A stretch of DNA of 64,000 bases, from positions 1,487,001 to 1,551,000 of the forward strand of contig CM065393.1 of the NCBI GenBank assembly GCA_033060915.1, written 5' to 3'. The number at the start of each line of letters is the position of its first letter. The stretch's first letter is position 1. The position numbers and the translations under genes were made by a program. The DNA is from Euryodendron excelsum (lineage: Eukaryota > Streptophyta > Magnoliopsida > Ericales > Pentaphylacaceae). Below, piece by piece: positions 12,240-25,628 of the stretch. The notes under the pieces were generated by a model, which did no database searches, was not told the DNA's origin, and saw only the letters and a list, made by a program, of their open reading frames with translations.

Positions 12240-15200
12240 AATTTTTTGTTTAAAAAAACTAAGGTATAACATCTTGTTTAAATAAATAAATAAATAAATA
12301 AAGACGCATTAATTTTGAATTAGATGGTCTCTAGTGGTAGTTGAGGTCAAGGCCACTCACTCTGCTACGGCTGGCGGCTAAAAACTTTGAAGCATAAGTA
12401 GAGTCTAAATAGTTATATATATATATATATATATTAGTGTGACAAAATCGATGATAGTGATGAATAAATATATTGTTTATGGTAATTATAATTAAAAATG
12501 ATAAATAACAAATTAGTGACGACCTAATTTTATTAAAACATTACTAAAAGCAGCAACAGTAATAGTAGTAGTAAGACTAGGTGATTAAACATTACTATAT
12601 CACTTTGGGAATCGAATATATAATTTATTCTTTCTATTAATTTTGAAAGTGTATAGTAGATGCTATTAGCTAATATATAATTTATTTTTTCTATTAATTT
12701 TAAAAGTGTATTAATAAAATTACGTGACAATGAAGAGGAGCCAAACCCAATGCTAATCACACGAAAGGATGGCCTACATTAAGTGACAATCACCCAAATG
12801 TGGCCGCGTAAAATGGATATGATGCTTCTTAATTAGGACTAGAAATTTGTGAAAGAAAATAGGAAAGTGGTGGGGACTAGGTGAACCCTATTTCATGCTG
12901 CACTGACTACATATGCATGATGTATATGTACTTCTTATTAAAATCAATATGTGGTAAGAACCACCATCGGCCACCAAATTGGTCAGAGTTTGCCCTCGTG
13001 TTATTATCACTTCTATGTTTTTGACCTAATTTATCTAGGCTGAAGGGAAGGGATACCTATATATGTAAGGTCCCCTTGTCCCAACCTTACCCCATAAGCC
13101 TGCTAGTGAGTGGATACATACATATAAAAACACCTCCACTAGTACTGAAGCAACATCAATACCCTGGAGAATGCAAAGCTTATGGCAGGGGGTGTGCATG
13201 CGTTAGCTCCATTCAAGTTCGTGTCTAATTTAAAATTAAACCGATTTTGATCAGTAGTTGTATGTCATTGTAAGCCTTTGTATGCATATAGGGGCGTACA
13301 GAGAAGGGCCGTGGCTCCCAAAGTTTAAAAAAAAAAAAATTTATACCCCATGAATGAGGTCAGACACTTGTCCCAACGAATAAGAATTGGTCTTTCTACA
13401 ATGGGACCGGATCCTACAAAGTTTTTAAAAAAAAAAAATTTATACCCTACAAATTTTTGAATATATAGAATTCAATATAATATATTAATCTTCCAAAATT
13501 TTTAAATTTCACTTTACTATTATAGATTTTTAAATATCTAGAAAACAATATACAATATACTGATCCTGCTAAAAAAACATAAAAATAAAACCCCTAACTC
13601 TCCTCTCAACAAAAATTTTTGTTCTTGGTTTCCTCAAAGGAATTCGGGGTCACGTGACCCATGTTTACCGTGTTGGACTACAGTGGAAAGAAAACCATCT
13701 GGACATTTCGAAAATTTAATCATGAATGAGATCAGACACTTGTCCCAACGAATAAGAATTGGTTTTTTTTACAATGGGACCGGATCCTCTTCAGTGTCAA
13801 TCTCTTCAGTTTAGTTTATTTCTCTCTACACATGAATATAGAGAGATAGAATTATTGACACTAGAGAGGATCTCGATCCTTCTACAATCTAGCTAGTCTA
13901 CAGGGAAAAAAAAAAAAAAAACAAAAAAACAGTAGCCATTGCCAAATTCATTGCAAAGATGCATGCATACATGCATGCATGTCACCTTCACACTGAGAAG
14001 GATGTGACACATACAATATGTATGTATATACTTGGACAGACTAATCCTGATATATAGTTCAAGATAATTACCCTTCAAAAGCGTAATTAGTCTGCGCTTG
14101 AATTGATAGTTTGAACCGTTCTAGTTTTTGCTTTGTCGAAGATCATAATCACAAATGCAATGCCGTGCCATGGTGAAACACTGGCAAAAGTCTAAAATGA
14201 TGACTACAGTATTCTTATGTATAATTAATTAGTAGACTGTACCAACTTGCAACCATGTTGATGATGATGATAGCTTAGAATAAATTTATCACTTCCAAAA
14301 CAAGAACACAAATGTTTTGAATAATTGGGCCAAAAAAAAAAATTTTAAATGTTCAGTGTGATTTTGAGAGTACACCAGTAACATTTTTACTAATTATAAA
14401 AAGACAAGTTTTGATAAGGTAGCAAAGTCTTACTATTGATAAATATTAGGATGATCTGCCTTTGAGTAAATTATAGAACAACTACTCTTACTTGAAGTGT
14501 CACGTGTCATTGTAGTAATTTTCTTTGACCACATCTTGATACTTTCTTGAAGTGTCATGCTTCCTTGAAGTAACTTCTTTAAATTACCTCTTGATCCTCT
14601 TGTGAGACGCCCCTTGTTATTGCAAGGGTTTTTCAAATATGCAAAAGTTGTAGAATTTTCAGTTGAGCAATCTGACTAGACATGCTTTAGTAAAATGGTT
14701 ATAACTTCTTCTATAGATCTCAAAATGATGCACCATATTTTTTGTGGTTAGAATCTAAACTCTTAGAGCTTTCCATCCATATAAAAATCGACTGGAGAAA
14801 GTATTAATAACTCGACTCCTGCAAAGTTGACCTAAAATCCATGACTATAACTATTTGCTCTCTGTTTTCCTTGATTCGAAAAATTGAGTTTCAATAAGTG
14901 ACGGAACCACCCTTACGCCATGGGAGCCATGTTTGATGAAATTTTACTTAGGCCCTATAGATTTTTAGTATTTTTATAAATAAAAAAAAGTGTATATTAG
15001 CCTTCCAAAAATTTTAAAAAATTTTCTTTGACTTTACAAAATTCAAATTTTTTTTACCTTAATCCCCAAAAAGCTCAAAAAAGTTTACCTTTAACCTTCT
15101 AAAATTTTGGATTTTTCCCAACAATATTAAAAGAAATTTACCTTGAACTTTCAAAATTTAAGAATTTTTATCTTAGTCCTTTAACAAGATTCAAAATTTT

Positions 15201-16215
15201 TTACCATGTCTTTCAGTGGCCCCTCAACAAAATTTTTGGTTTCGTCCTTAGTTCCAATGCTTGTGAATCTAATTGGGTTAGGCTGAGAACCATGCCATGT
15301 CATCTAAGACTTGTTCAATGGAGTCTTTCCAAGTCTCCAATAGTTTATTTTCGGTACAAACAGTTACCAAGGACTTATGGTTTCTCTCTAAATTCCACCT
15401 TCATTGGTATAATGAAATGTATATGCAAAACTTTGAATAGTTCAAAAAACAAATAGCAATAATATATTTTTACAGTTTTATAGCAATATCTGCTTTGGCA
15501 AAAGCCACATTAATTTTGGCAATAGTTGCTTCCTATATTAACTTATATATATGCCTACGAATACATGTATGGTCGTGTTTGGTTAGACCTCCTTTTCCAT
15601 ATTTGTTCATTGATAGCAACAGATATACATCTATATGAAAAATACACACGGGAGTGGAAGAAACTCATACGTAAGTAGTTGTGGACCTAATTATGCACCT
15701 TATCCTAAACACTGCTTAAAAGTCAAATTTTCACATCAAAATTTAATCTGATGGATCTGGCCAAAGCCAGAGTTCACATTGTTCAACCACCTGGTGGAGA
15801 CAAACAAGACTAGATAGGGGTACCTAGCAGAATCTTGGTTATTCAACCTTGGAATATGGGTCCATTTCCCATCATCGTACATCCATGATAAGTATGTATA
15901 TATATATATTAATTCCAAAACATTTATTTCCTGAAAAGTTTTTAAATTAGATAAATGTATTTACTTTATAATAGGAAGTCTGATTTTCTCGGTCAGTGTT
16001 ACCTGTCGAATTCCCAGTGGATTAATTTGAGACTATTACATCAAATATTATTTGATGTTCTTGGATGTTGAACATTTTTCAAATTATTTGCATAATGGAA
16101 AGAGTATTTATGCAGTGCAACGCATCTCAGAAGAAGTTTCCAACTCGTCCCAATTTCTTTTGGGCTTTCGTTTTGTTTTGTTTGGTTTTTTTTTTATTTA
16201 TTCTGGATAAGGATA
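12240..16215. other. Intergenic region, no gene recognised
   Basis: A TA microsatellite lies near 12,416-12,434. A local direct duplication of about 67 bp is annotated separately. A T-rich segment at about 14,895-15,250, starting AGTGACGGAACCACCC and ending near TTTGGTTTCGTCCTTAG, looks like a degenerate transposon with ends like those at 60.1 kb. No supportable coding region; the ORFs here are short and unlike known proteins. Confidence 0.45.
13349..13788 (+). repeat. Pair of 67-bp direct repeats about 370 bp apart
   Basis: CATGAATGAGGTCAGACACT...ATGGGACCGGATCCT occurs at 13,349-13,415 and again at 13,721-13,788 with few changes. The first copy sits inside a second short duplication (A-run then TTTATACCC on both sides), so it looks inserted. 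Confidence 0.6.
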
Positions 16216-16219
16216 TATA

Positions 16220-16500
16220 TGTAATTTTTTTTTAATTTATAGGAAAGCACAAAATTAGATTAAAGCATAAAAGAGAGTTTGAGCTCTGGTTACAAAACAA
16301 GGGGAGGCCTCCTCTGCTACACCATGATGCAAAACAGAGAGAATACAAGCAGGAGGGGAATAAAAAAAACAACTTTTTGAGAAAACTGATCAACCGCATG
16401 GGATGCAAAACAATCAGCCACTTTATTAGCCTCTAAGAAACACGTCTGGAGATGGAGATAGAGATGGTGAAATCTAAGCAGTGTCGGACTCAAGAATGTT
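16220..16500 (-). pseudogene. LINE-like 3' end with RNase H C-terminal fragment
   Basis: The minus strand encodes ...LEANKVADCFASHAVDQF, which matches the C-terminal motif of the plant RNase H-like (RVT_3) domain (EaN..AD.lA) carried at the end of many LINE pol proteins. It is followed by a short tail with stops. Only the last part is present, as in a 5'-truncated retrotransposition product. A free-standing plant RNase H-like protein remnant is the alternative. Confidence 0.55.
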
Positions 16501-17586
16501 TTAGTAGTGGCGGAAAATACTCTTCAACTACTGTTTATTAATAAGATGATAAATTTTAAAAATAAAAAGATATTATAACATTCAAAATTCAACATATTAG
16601 TAACAAACATTTTTTTTTACAGAAAACAATGTTCACATTAATATGAAAAATTACAATAATTATGTTTCTTACACAAAATAATATTCACATTAATATGAAA
16701 AACTACAATAATTCCCTTCGTAGTTTCATATTTTGAAATTTTTACAAAATAATTTTATTGTCTATATTGTGGAATATGTATCTTCCAATGTATATCACTG
16801 TAAGTATTCTATTTTTGTCCATTCGGCAATTTTTGGTCCGTTCGGACTCTTATTCAAATTGATACAGATATATTCAAGTGAAAACTAGTTTTTCAAATTC
16901 AATCTAATCAATCAATGGTTTTGTGGGCCCATCAAGCCCAACAAAGGCAAAATGATCAAAATGCCTTTGTAGTATTGCTCGATCCTATTTCAGTTGGCAC
17001 GTCTTCCTAGAGACGATAAGTCTCCATTTCAATCTCAAATTCAATTCCAGATCAAATTTGACACATTTTTCGAGAAAGTTGATCCCTCAAGCGGTAAGAT
17101 CATCCAGTTCGGCATGTTTTTTGAGAAAACTCTTTGAAACGGCAAGTCTCTTCAAACTTGTCGACTGAGACGGAACCCAACTCCCCGAGATGGTAGAACG
17201 GTCCACCTTTGGCGTCTGCTAGCCCGCCAATGAAGAATGTCCGTTATTTGGCACGTCTTTTGAGAAAGTTGATTCCTCAGACGATAAGTCCACATAGCAG
17301 CTTCCCAAGATCATACAGTCTTTGGAATGAACGTGAATCATCAGAGTGACGGAAACACTTGCAAACATCGCAACTGTTAGAGTGGCGGAAACACTTACAA
17401 GCAGGTCGACATCAGGAATTGCTAACAAAACCCCTATGTCACGGGACCGAATTCACCTCTTGGCCATGACACGTTTACCAAAGGACGAGATACCTTTGAA
17501 AACCAACTCGTCACAGACCGTCAAAATGGTGAAAACACTCAAAACCCAGGTTAACACCAGTGCCTACTAACCCACTCTAGTGAAAA

Positions 17587-18230
17587 ATGACCAAATTACC
17601 TGTTGGGCCTTTTTCGACACACTTCTCGAGAAAGTACCTAAGTACTCAAAGTGATAAGTCCACTTTTCCAAAATCGTCCCAAAGACGATCCGGCATGTCC
17701 AAGTGCCTTCCAATAGGTTCCGAACCAATTCCGAGACCATCCGATCAAAATGACCATTTTGCCCTTAGGCAAACGAGCACTTTAAGAAACCACACCGACT
17801 TTGGGTATTAAACCGGTTACCTTCCAAGAATGATTCTAACAGTATTTTCAACCTTCTAGCACCTTTTCAGAACATTCCGAGTCTATTTCTACAAACTCGG
17901 TGCAAAATGACCATTTTGACCTTAATGGGCCGGTCGCCTCTTCCAACCACACCGGCATTGGGTATCAAACTAGCAATCCCTTGGAACACTTTAAATAGTG
18001 TTTTCAACCTTCAAGTCCTCTCATGAGTCATTCCAAGTCTATTCCGATTGTGTTCTAGTCTAGTTGACCGTTTTGCCCCTAATAGCTCGGTCGACCATCA
18101 CAACACTATTTTTCAAGTCTGTTACCTTCAACACACTATTTCATGGGTTTCTACCCATTTTTTGCCTTCTGGACCATTCTTGGCACCTCGAAACATTGTT
18201 GGACCTTCCAGAGTCAGTCCTAGTGAAGCT
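17587..18230 (+). repeat. About 160-bp tandem array in the U3 of LTR A
   Basis: Four diverged units, each starting near TGACC(A/G)TTTTGCCC and containing (A/T)CCACACCGGC...GGGTATCAAAC. Starts lie near 17,587, 17,748, 17,908 and 18,065. The array is conserved in LTR B (about 33,900-34,530) and on the other strand in the copies at 48.1-48.7 and 51.4-51.9 kb. Confidence 0.6.
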
Positions 18231-20089
18231 AAGCCAAAAATTGTATTGTAATTATTAATATAATTGCCCAAACCTTTTACCTTGTGTATCAAGGGTTGAA
18301 AGATATGTTGCTTGCCGTCTTCAAAACTTTCCTAAGTGGTTGGTGCCACTAGTAGTGGCGCTAAAAGAAATTTTACCCTAGCACCACTGCAACAAGAGCT
18401 AGGCTATTCCTGTGTCTATAAATGTAGAGCTTCCCCTTGCGTGAAAAGGGTTTGCAAACTCAGTCCAGAAACTCTGCTTTTCAAATTACAGAGCTCGAAC
18501 TCTCTCAAAACCCTAACCTCTTTAGTCTCTCCAAACCCTAGCCACCATACACTTAACCTTAACACTTATACACACTTCATACACTCATATACAAGCCTCC
18601 AAAGCCTCTATTGAAGACTCAAGGTGCTGCAACTTGAAAGCTCTCAAGGATCAAGCAAAGGAAAGCAAATAAGGCAAGTAAAACAAGAAGAAAACAAGGT
18701 AGACTTTCTCTTTATGTTTACGTATTTTCCTCTATCTCTTCTTCCTCCTAACCCACTTAGGTTTTCTTCTATTTTAATCCCATATCTTCTCCCCTCCTTT
18801 CTTGCATGCTTGGAATAAGAAAATTTCCGATTCATGTATAGGAAGGATTGTTGAAAGTCACCTTGTTGGGGGCTTTTTTCTAATTTAACCTTAGACCATG
18901 TGGATTTGGCCCCCTTGATTATGTGGTGAAGTCAACCTTGTATGTTCATGACCTTACTTGCATTATGCATGTCATATTCGTACATCCCTTCAAAATTTAT
19001 TTTCAAAGTGGTTTTGAAAACTTGTATCAAAATCATCTTTCAAACTTGCATTTAAAATCTCTTTTTCAAACATGTTTTCAAAATCACAATCTTAAAGTGA
19101 TTCTAGCCAATCCATGGTTAGGGTTGCTTTAAGAAATTGTTATATTCATTGTGACCATCAAGGTCCATATTTTGGATATAAACCCTAAATTATTTTCATC
19201 AAAATCACAATCTTAAGATGATTCTAGCCATTCTATGGTTAGGGTTATTTTAGGAAGGTGTGATATTCAATGTGATCATATTGATCCATATTTCAAATCC
19301 ATGTCGTTTCCAAAATCACCAACTTAAAATGGTTCTAATTTCTTCATGATTAGAATCGTTTTAGGAAAGTGAGATATTCAAAGGTTTTCAAAAGTCCATA
19401 TTCACATCATTCTCCAAATTACTTTTTAAACTCTTTTCCAAAAACTCCCTTCAAGAATCTATTTTCCAAAAACTCTTTTCAAACTAGTTTCCAAAAGCTC
19501 TCTTAAAAAATCCGCTTTCTAAAAACTCTCTTCAAACTTTCTTCCTAGAAACTCTCTTCAAAAGATCTTCTTTCCAAAAACTCTTTTTTTTTTAATCCAA
19601 GTCACGCCCTATTTCATGGTTAGGAAACCCTAATTTTCTTTCTTAAAATCATTACTTTATTTTTTGCTGCAAATCATAGATTTTAAAACCTTTATTTTCT
19701 ACATCAAATCTTAGATTTTTAAAATCTCATTTTCTACATAAAATCATAGGTTTCCAAATCCTAGATTTTTAAAATTCAACCTTTCTAATTCCATGTCAAA
19801 TCCAATCTTTCAAATTAGGAAATTAGGTCAAATTTTTTTGTTTAGGAAACTAAATCAAATCTTTCAATTTTAGAAACTATATCAAATCATCTATTTTTGG
19901 AAATAAAATCTAATCTTCTATTTTAGGAAATAGGAATCAAATTTTTCTCAATTCAAACCTTTCTTAATTCCAACCCTTCCTAATTTCAAACCTTTTCAAA
20001 TTTCAATCTTTTCAATTTCAAAACTTTCCTAAATTCAAACTTTCCAAAATTCAAGTCCTTCTATAGTCAAAAGTTTCCTAAAATGAAAC

Positions 20090-22684
20090 TGTGATATCCC
20101 GAACCTCTATTTATTTTTATTAATGAGAATTTTTAGTATATATAATGTTTGATGTTAATTATTTCTTCTTTTGGGCCAAAATGACTAATGAGAGCCTATG
20201 GTGTAACTTAAACCTATGGGTGAGACACATGGGATTATTCCCATGTGTATCATCTTTTATACACATAAGTGCACACAACTCACACATGCTCAACCGATTG
20301 AGAAGGAAGAGAGAGAGAAGAGGAGAAGAGAAAGAGGAGGAAGAAGCTTGAGGAAGAGCTTGAAGCAATAGAAGGTTTAACCAAGCTTGAAGAAAGGTAA
20401 GGTTCCATTTTCTCTTCCAATTGTATATGTGTATGTATATATATCTTTGTGTGATGTGTTGTTGGATTGTTGTGGATGACTCTTTTGAGTCCCAAATTAG
20501 CTAAGTATAGAATGTTGAAAGCCCCATTGAAAGATTTGAGGGTTTGGGATGTGAAATCCCCAACTTATGTAAGTTAGGGCTTGAATTCCTAAAACCCTAA
20601 ATACCTTTGTTTTTCTTGTTTAAAGTGTTTGATTTTGAGTTATTATGGTCTTCTTGGGTCAATCTTTGGACCCTAGAAGCATTGGAAGAGTTTGTGAGAG
20701 TTTTGATGGAGTTCGGTTTTGATTTGAGTGAGGTTTGGAGATTTTCAGGTTGAAATCTGGGTTTTTAGCTTTGGAGTGGACTCCTTGATTTTTTGAGGCG
20801 ACTCCTTGTCCCAGTAAACTCCCAGATTTATTCATTTAGCTTTGGAGTGGACTCCTTGATTTTTGGAGGCGACTCTTTGTCCCAGTGAACTCTCATATTT
20901 ATTTAGTTGGCTTGAGAGGTGACTCTTTTATTTTTGGAGCAGACACTTTTGCCCAGAAAGCTCCTAGATTCATTCATTTAGCTTTGGAGTGGACTCCTTA
21001 GTTTTTGAAGGCGACTCCTTGTCCCAGAAAACTCCCAGATTCGTTTCTTCAGCTCAGGAGGTGACTCCTTTGTTTCTGGAGCCGACACCTTCGTCTAGCC
21101 CCCTGTTTCACCTTTCAACTCAGACAATGTTTCGTAAAATAGGCATAAATTTCTTTAGAAACCTTGGATTGATGCACTGTTTGAAGCATTGGATACTAGA
21201 CTCATAGATCTTTGTATCCATATAAATTTTGTACTCTAATTCGTTGTGGTTTGGGAGATATTGAATTTTGAAGTTGACCCAAAATTTTGCCAGTAACATC
21301 CTTCTTCCAAAATTTTAACCCATTTTCTATAGGGCATAACTTCTTCATCCGAAATGTGTTTTTAGCCTATGCACTATCAAATTAAAACCCTTTAAGCCTA
21401 TTTTCAAATGGAACTAAGCTAGAGTGCGAAAACTTCCTTGAGAGGTGGTTGGGACGCGATGAAGGAGTCGATGTTCCGACTTTCATGTTCAAACCTCAAC
21501 CTTATGTTCTCGTTTTATGTTGTTGCTTTGCCTTTGAGTCTTGTATTGATATTTTCCTACTTCTATGTGCATTTTGTGTAGGAACATCTCGTCTACCACC
21601 CATTCTATCGGAGAGAGGTGAGTAACATTATGCCATGAGTAAATTCTACTACTTTCCAACCGTTTTAAGTTTAAACCATACCATATAATGTTTTACATAT
21701 GTTTTCAATGCATCAATGTTATATTCAATTATAGATGTCATACTTTTAAAGGCATGCAAGTTATGTTGTGTTATGAATTGAAACTCATGGACTAAAATGC
21801 TTATAAGAAAGAGATGCAAGACCTTTTTCAATGTATGGTGCCAACTCAAGGTCTTTCGTAGCAAGACCTTAAACTAACAATGATAGTCCTACGATAGGGG
21901 ATGTAAAATAAACTATCGCCATGTTCGGGAGACGTCCCACGGCCTAAAGAGCCCTATTTGTGACCTTTAAGGTTACTGATGTGGAGCATAGCTTTGATGT
22001 CGAGTTGTAGAACACTTATGTTTTAGAACGAGAACAATGATATGTTCAACTATTTATGACAAGTTATGTTAAGTTTTATCACGAGCAAAGATATGTCGCA
22101 TCTCTCTTTTATGATACCATGTTTTGAAGCGATAGAATGCTACAATATGATATTTATGCTATCTATGATTTCAAACCTATGCTTACACGTTTCAAGTTCA
22201 TGTATTAATTACATAAATGTTTATCCATTGTTTTATACATTAGACATAACTGCTAGTCCATGGTATTTTCATGCTCATGCATCATTGTTATTCACTAAGC
22301 ATTAGCTTACGTTTTCTCAAATGATTTTAAGGTAGCCAATCCGGGAGGCCCTAGAGCGAGGCTATATGTGGATTTGAGTTACAGCCCACGGGCCTATATT
22401 TTGTATTATCCTTGAGGGCTGGACCCAATGTTTTGTAATGATATAATGCTATAACTTCAGTGGACCTTGATTAGGTCCTTATGTATATTATGTTTTGGAT
22501 TAGGCATAACTTTATCATGTATGACACGGATTATATTTCAATTTATAAAAGTTCTATTTTTTGTAAATTTTAAATGAGTATGTACAGGTGATCAACCGGT
22601 TTAATATAATGTGGCCTCGGGTAGCCTTGCTACTGGCCGGTCATGTACCTTAAATCCGTATAGGCCGGGTTATGGGTCGTGACA
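20090..22684 (+). mobile_element. Solo LTR (about 2.6 kb) inserted in LTR A
   Basis: Begins TGTGATATCCCG and ends GGGTCGTGACA, flanked by a perfect 5-bp target duplication GAAAC (20,085-20,089 and 22,685-22,689). LTR B is continuous across the same point, which confirms the insertion. No internal domain, so it is a solo LTR. A TATA-like AGTATATATAATG is near 20,135. Its termini are typical of long Ty3/gypsy LTRs. Confidence 0.85.
20764..21100 (+). repeat. About 71-bp tandem repeat inside the solo LTR
   Basis: About five units of the form TTTAGCTTTGGAGTGGACTC then GGAGGCGACTCCTTGTCCCAG. The words GTGGACTCC and GGCGACTCC recur in most units, with drift in the third and fifth. Confidence 0.7.
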
Positions 22685-24037
22685 GAAACTTTCCTATTTT
22701 GAAACTTTTCTAATTCAAAGCTTTCCAAAGTCCAACCTTTTCTAAACCCTAACTTTCCAAATCATTCCAAGTCAAGTGCTTTCAAATTAAATCAATGCAA
22801 ATTTCTTTTCAAATCTTCCTTAAATTCAACTTTCCTAATTCGAACTTTTCCTAAATCCAACTTTCTAAAATCAAACTTTTCAAATCTAAATCAAATCATT
22901 TTCAATTCAACTACATGTTCCAATCTTAGATTACCTAAACCCTAGGATGCCTAAACCTAGTTCAACCTTAACCCCAAGTTAGGAAGCTTTTAACTCTTTT
23001 CTGAATCAAGTTGGTTTTTCAATTTCAATTCAAGTTAAAATGTTTTCAAAACTCAACTCAATCTTTCCAAATCGAGTCTTAGTTCTTCTCCTTAATTTCC
23101 AAATCCTCAAGTTCTATTTCAAATCAATATTAATTCCAAGTTCAATTTTAAGTCTTCTATTCCAAGTTCAAATCAAACCCTTTTTTCAAATCAAACTCTT
23201 TCCGAATCAAACCTTTTCAAATCAAATTTTTCAAGAACATCAAAGTGATCATTTTTAATCGGACTCTTGTCCGAACTACGATTGACTTAATTCCCAAAAA
23301 GGGATACGTAGGCCATTCTCATGGGTGCAATCATATCCTTTTTCAAGTTTTTAATTCTACAACCTTTTTCAAATTTTTAATTACATAATCTATTTCAAGT
23401 TTCTAGTTCTAAAATCTATTTTCAAATCTCCAATTCCAATTTCTAAAACCTTCTTTCAAAAATCAAATCTTTCTTTTCAAATCTAATTTCAAAATTAAAT
23501 CTTTTTCTTGCACTCACATATCATGCATCAGATAGTTCTTTTTTAAAGTGGATAGCATTGGACATTTATTAATCAAAGATTTTGAATGAGTGAACCTAGG
23601 GTGAATAGACATGTTGGTGCTGCAAGGGTGAGGTAGGGTGATGGCTTAGTACGTCTTCCCTACACATAACCACCCTCCAAACCTAGATCGCTGTTTTCAA
23701 AGACCAAAAATGGAGTTATTTTAAAAAAGGGCATAAATATTTTCAAAGGTTGCCAAACAACCTATTTTCTGAAAACCTTTTCTTGAGGAAACTTTCAAAA
23801 CCTTTTCAAAAACCCTAAGCGTGATATTTGGATTGTGCTTAGTTTTAGGTGACCTAACTCACCTTAATTAAGTTAGATGGTGACTCTAAACTTTTTTCCA
23901 AAAACCCTTAATCAAATCAATTTCCAATTCAGACCTAGTTGCACTAATTCTTTTAGGAGGATGAATTCTAATGAGAGAGTACCGTGTTTTCCCACTTGTG
24001 CGTATTTTCCTCGAGTGCAAAAAATTGGGGTGCGACA

Positions 24038-24060
24038 GCTAGCGATTCCATTGGGGACGC
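24038..24060 (+). promoter_or_regulatory. Putative primer-binding site of element A
   Basis: GCTAGCGATTCCATTGGGGA directly follows the LTR end GCGACA. The same position after LTR B reads ACTAGCGACTCCACTAAGGA. A (T/A)GCGACTCC..TGGGGA-type primer site is common in Tat/Ogre-like elements, but the tRNA was not matched. Confidence 0.5.
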
Positions 24061-25628
24061 TTGTAGAGTTAGACCATTGTCATGTCTCTTCACCCTCATC
24101 CATTTGGAGTTTTGATTAACTTGTCCAATTCTATCCCCCTCAAACTTTCAAAATCAAGCTTTTTCAAGTCGTTTTAAATAATGTATCATAACATGCATTC
24201 CATTCATATTCAAATTTTCAAATCTTGTATTAAGTTTGTCATTCAAGTACTAATTTTTGCATCTTTATTTTTGTAGGTGGACTTTTGTTCACATCTTATT
24301 TCATATTGTATTAACTACCATGTTTGTCATGAATGTACGGAATGGACAAGATGGATGGGAGTTGTTGGGCCCTTTTCTCTGCTTTTCAAAAATTTCACAC
24401 ACACACACACACACACACACTGCATTGTGCACAAGTATTTGCATACTTGCATTCTTTACCTGATTATGTCTCTTCTATTTAGAAAGGAGAACGGTATATT
24501 GGTTGTGGGTAAGATGTTGTGTCAGTTTCTTCACCTACGGCTTCTTGATGGTTCCCCGCTCGGATCACCAACTGATTATAGCACCACCTTAGGGAGTGGG
24601 CTTAGGTTTGAAGATTTGGAAACCGAGCCTTCTTCGAAAGCATTAGTAAACCCTCAACTTCATGCTCATATAGACACCATGCATAGCCGAACCTCTGCCA
24701 GATTTAAAACACGCACGTCGATTTCAAAAGCATGGAGGAAAGGGCTACTACTTTATTTTCCTTTAAACTTATATATTCATGTTGTTATAATGTCTGTATA
24801 ACTGCTCATACATGTATGTTTACTTTATAATTTCATTTTCTCTTCCTCTATTTTAGGCATCCATGTTCATACATTCACTATTCCATGTCAAGACAAAGGT
24901 TTCAAAGTAACTCAAGTCATTGCATCTTCATGCATATGATCAACCCAAAGAGAGTGGCACCAAGTTCCCTCTCTCTTGCATTAAACCTACCAAAACCTTA
25001 AGGGTTCCCATGTAATCCTAATGACTCATAGCATGCATTTCAATTCATTCCATAAGAGCGACCGTAATCCCTCTATACTCACAGAGATAGGACTGCCCAG
25101 AAGGCAAGGGGCAATCAAGTAAGGTCCTGCAACGACCTCCTCGACATCTAACTTAAAGAAGGCGAATCTGAAGATTCAAAAGTAGTTTAGGGTTTTGAAT
25201 GTAAAAGTAGATAGGTGGAAGTCCCAAGGAAATTGTCCCCTCTCCCCCTATAAAAATTTATTTCAATTTTATTGTATTTAAACTCTAAAAGTTTAATGTA
25301 CTTCTTTGATTTTTTATGTATGATTCAATGAATGAATGAATGTTCCCACTCAAACGGTAAGATATTTGTATGTAGGGGCAAAACCTCTATCTCCAAAAAG
25401 TGAGCCAAAACCATCATGTTTAGTCTCCCTCTCAAGAAGGGACATCTCTAGGGCATGCATTGCATAAAGCTTTCCAAATATCAAAAAGTAACTTGTGGCT
25501 TGTGTATTTGTTTTCCTTTTCTTTCTTTTTCTTTTACGAAAACCACACCGTAGAAAGCCATCATTACTCCTAAGAAAGATCAACATCCACCTAGAAACCT
25601 CATCATTACTCGACAAAGAACTGCACTA
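24061..25628 (+). other. Untranslated gag leader of internal region A
   Basis: About 1.5 kb between the primer-binding site and the gag start. No gene. An AC microsatellite lies at about 24,399-24,420. The same leader follows LTR B at 37.7-38.6 and 42.1-42.8 kb, which shows that it is part of the element. Confidence 0.6.

Larger units (their letters stand above)
16799..24037 (+). repeat. LTR A (interrupted by a solo LTR)
   Basis: Begins TGTAAGTATTCTATTTTTG and ends GGGGTGCGACA. Removing the inserted 20,090-22,684 plus one target copy leaves about 4.64 kb, matching LTR B (4.56 kb). It contains a tandem array (about 17.6-18.2 kb), a TATA box in GTCTATAAATGTAG near 18,418, then a long C/T-rich stretch of CAAATC/TTTCC words. 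Confidence 0.75.

Noticed and set aside
24277..24801. 174-codon open frame on the plus strand
   Set aside because: It runs through an AC microsatellite (His-Thr repeats) within the gag leader and is broken in the second copy at 38.0-38.3 kb.
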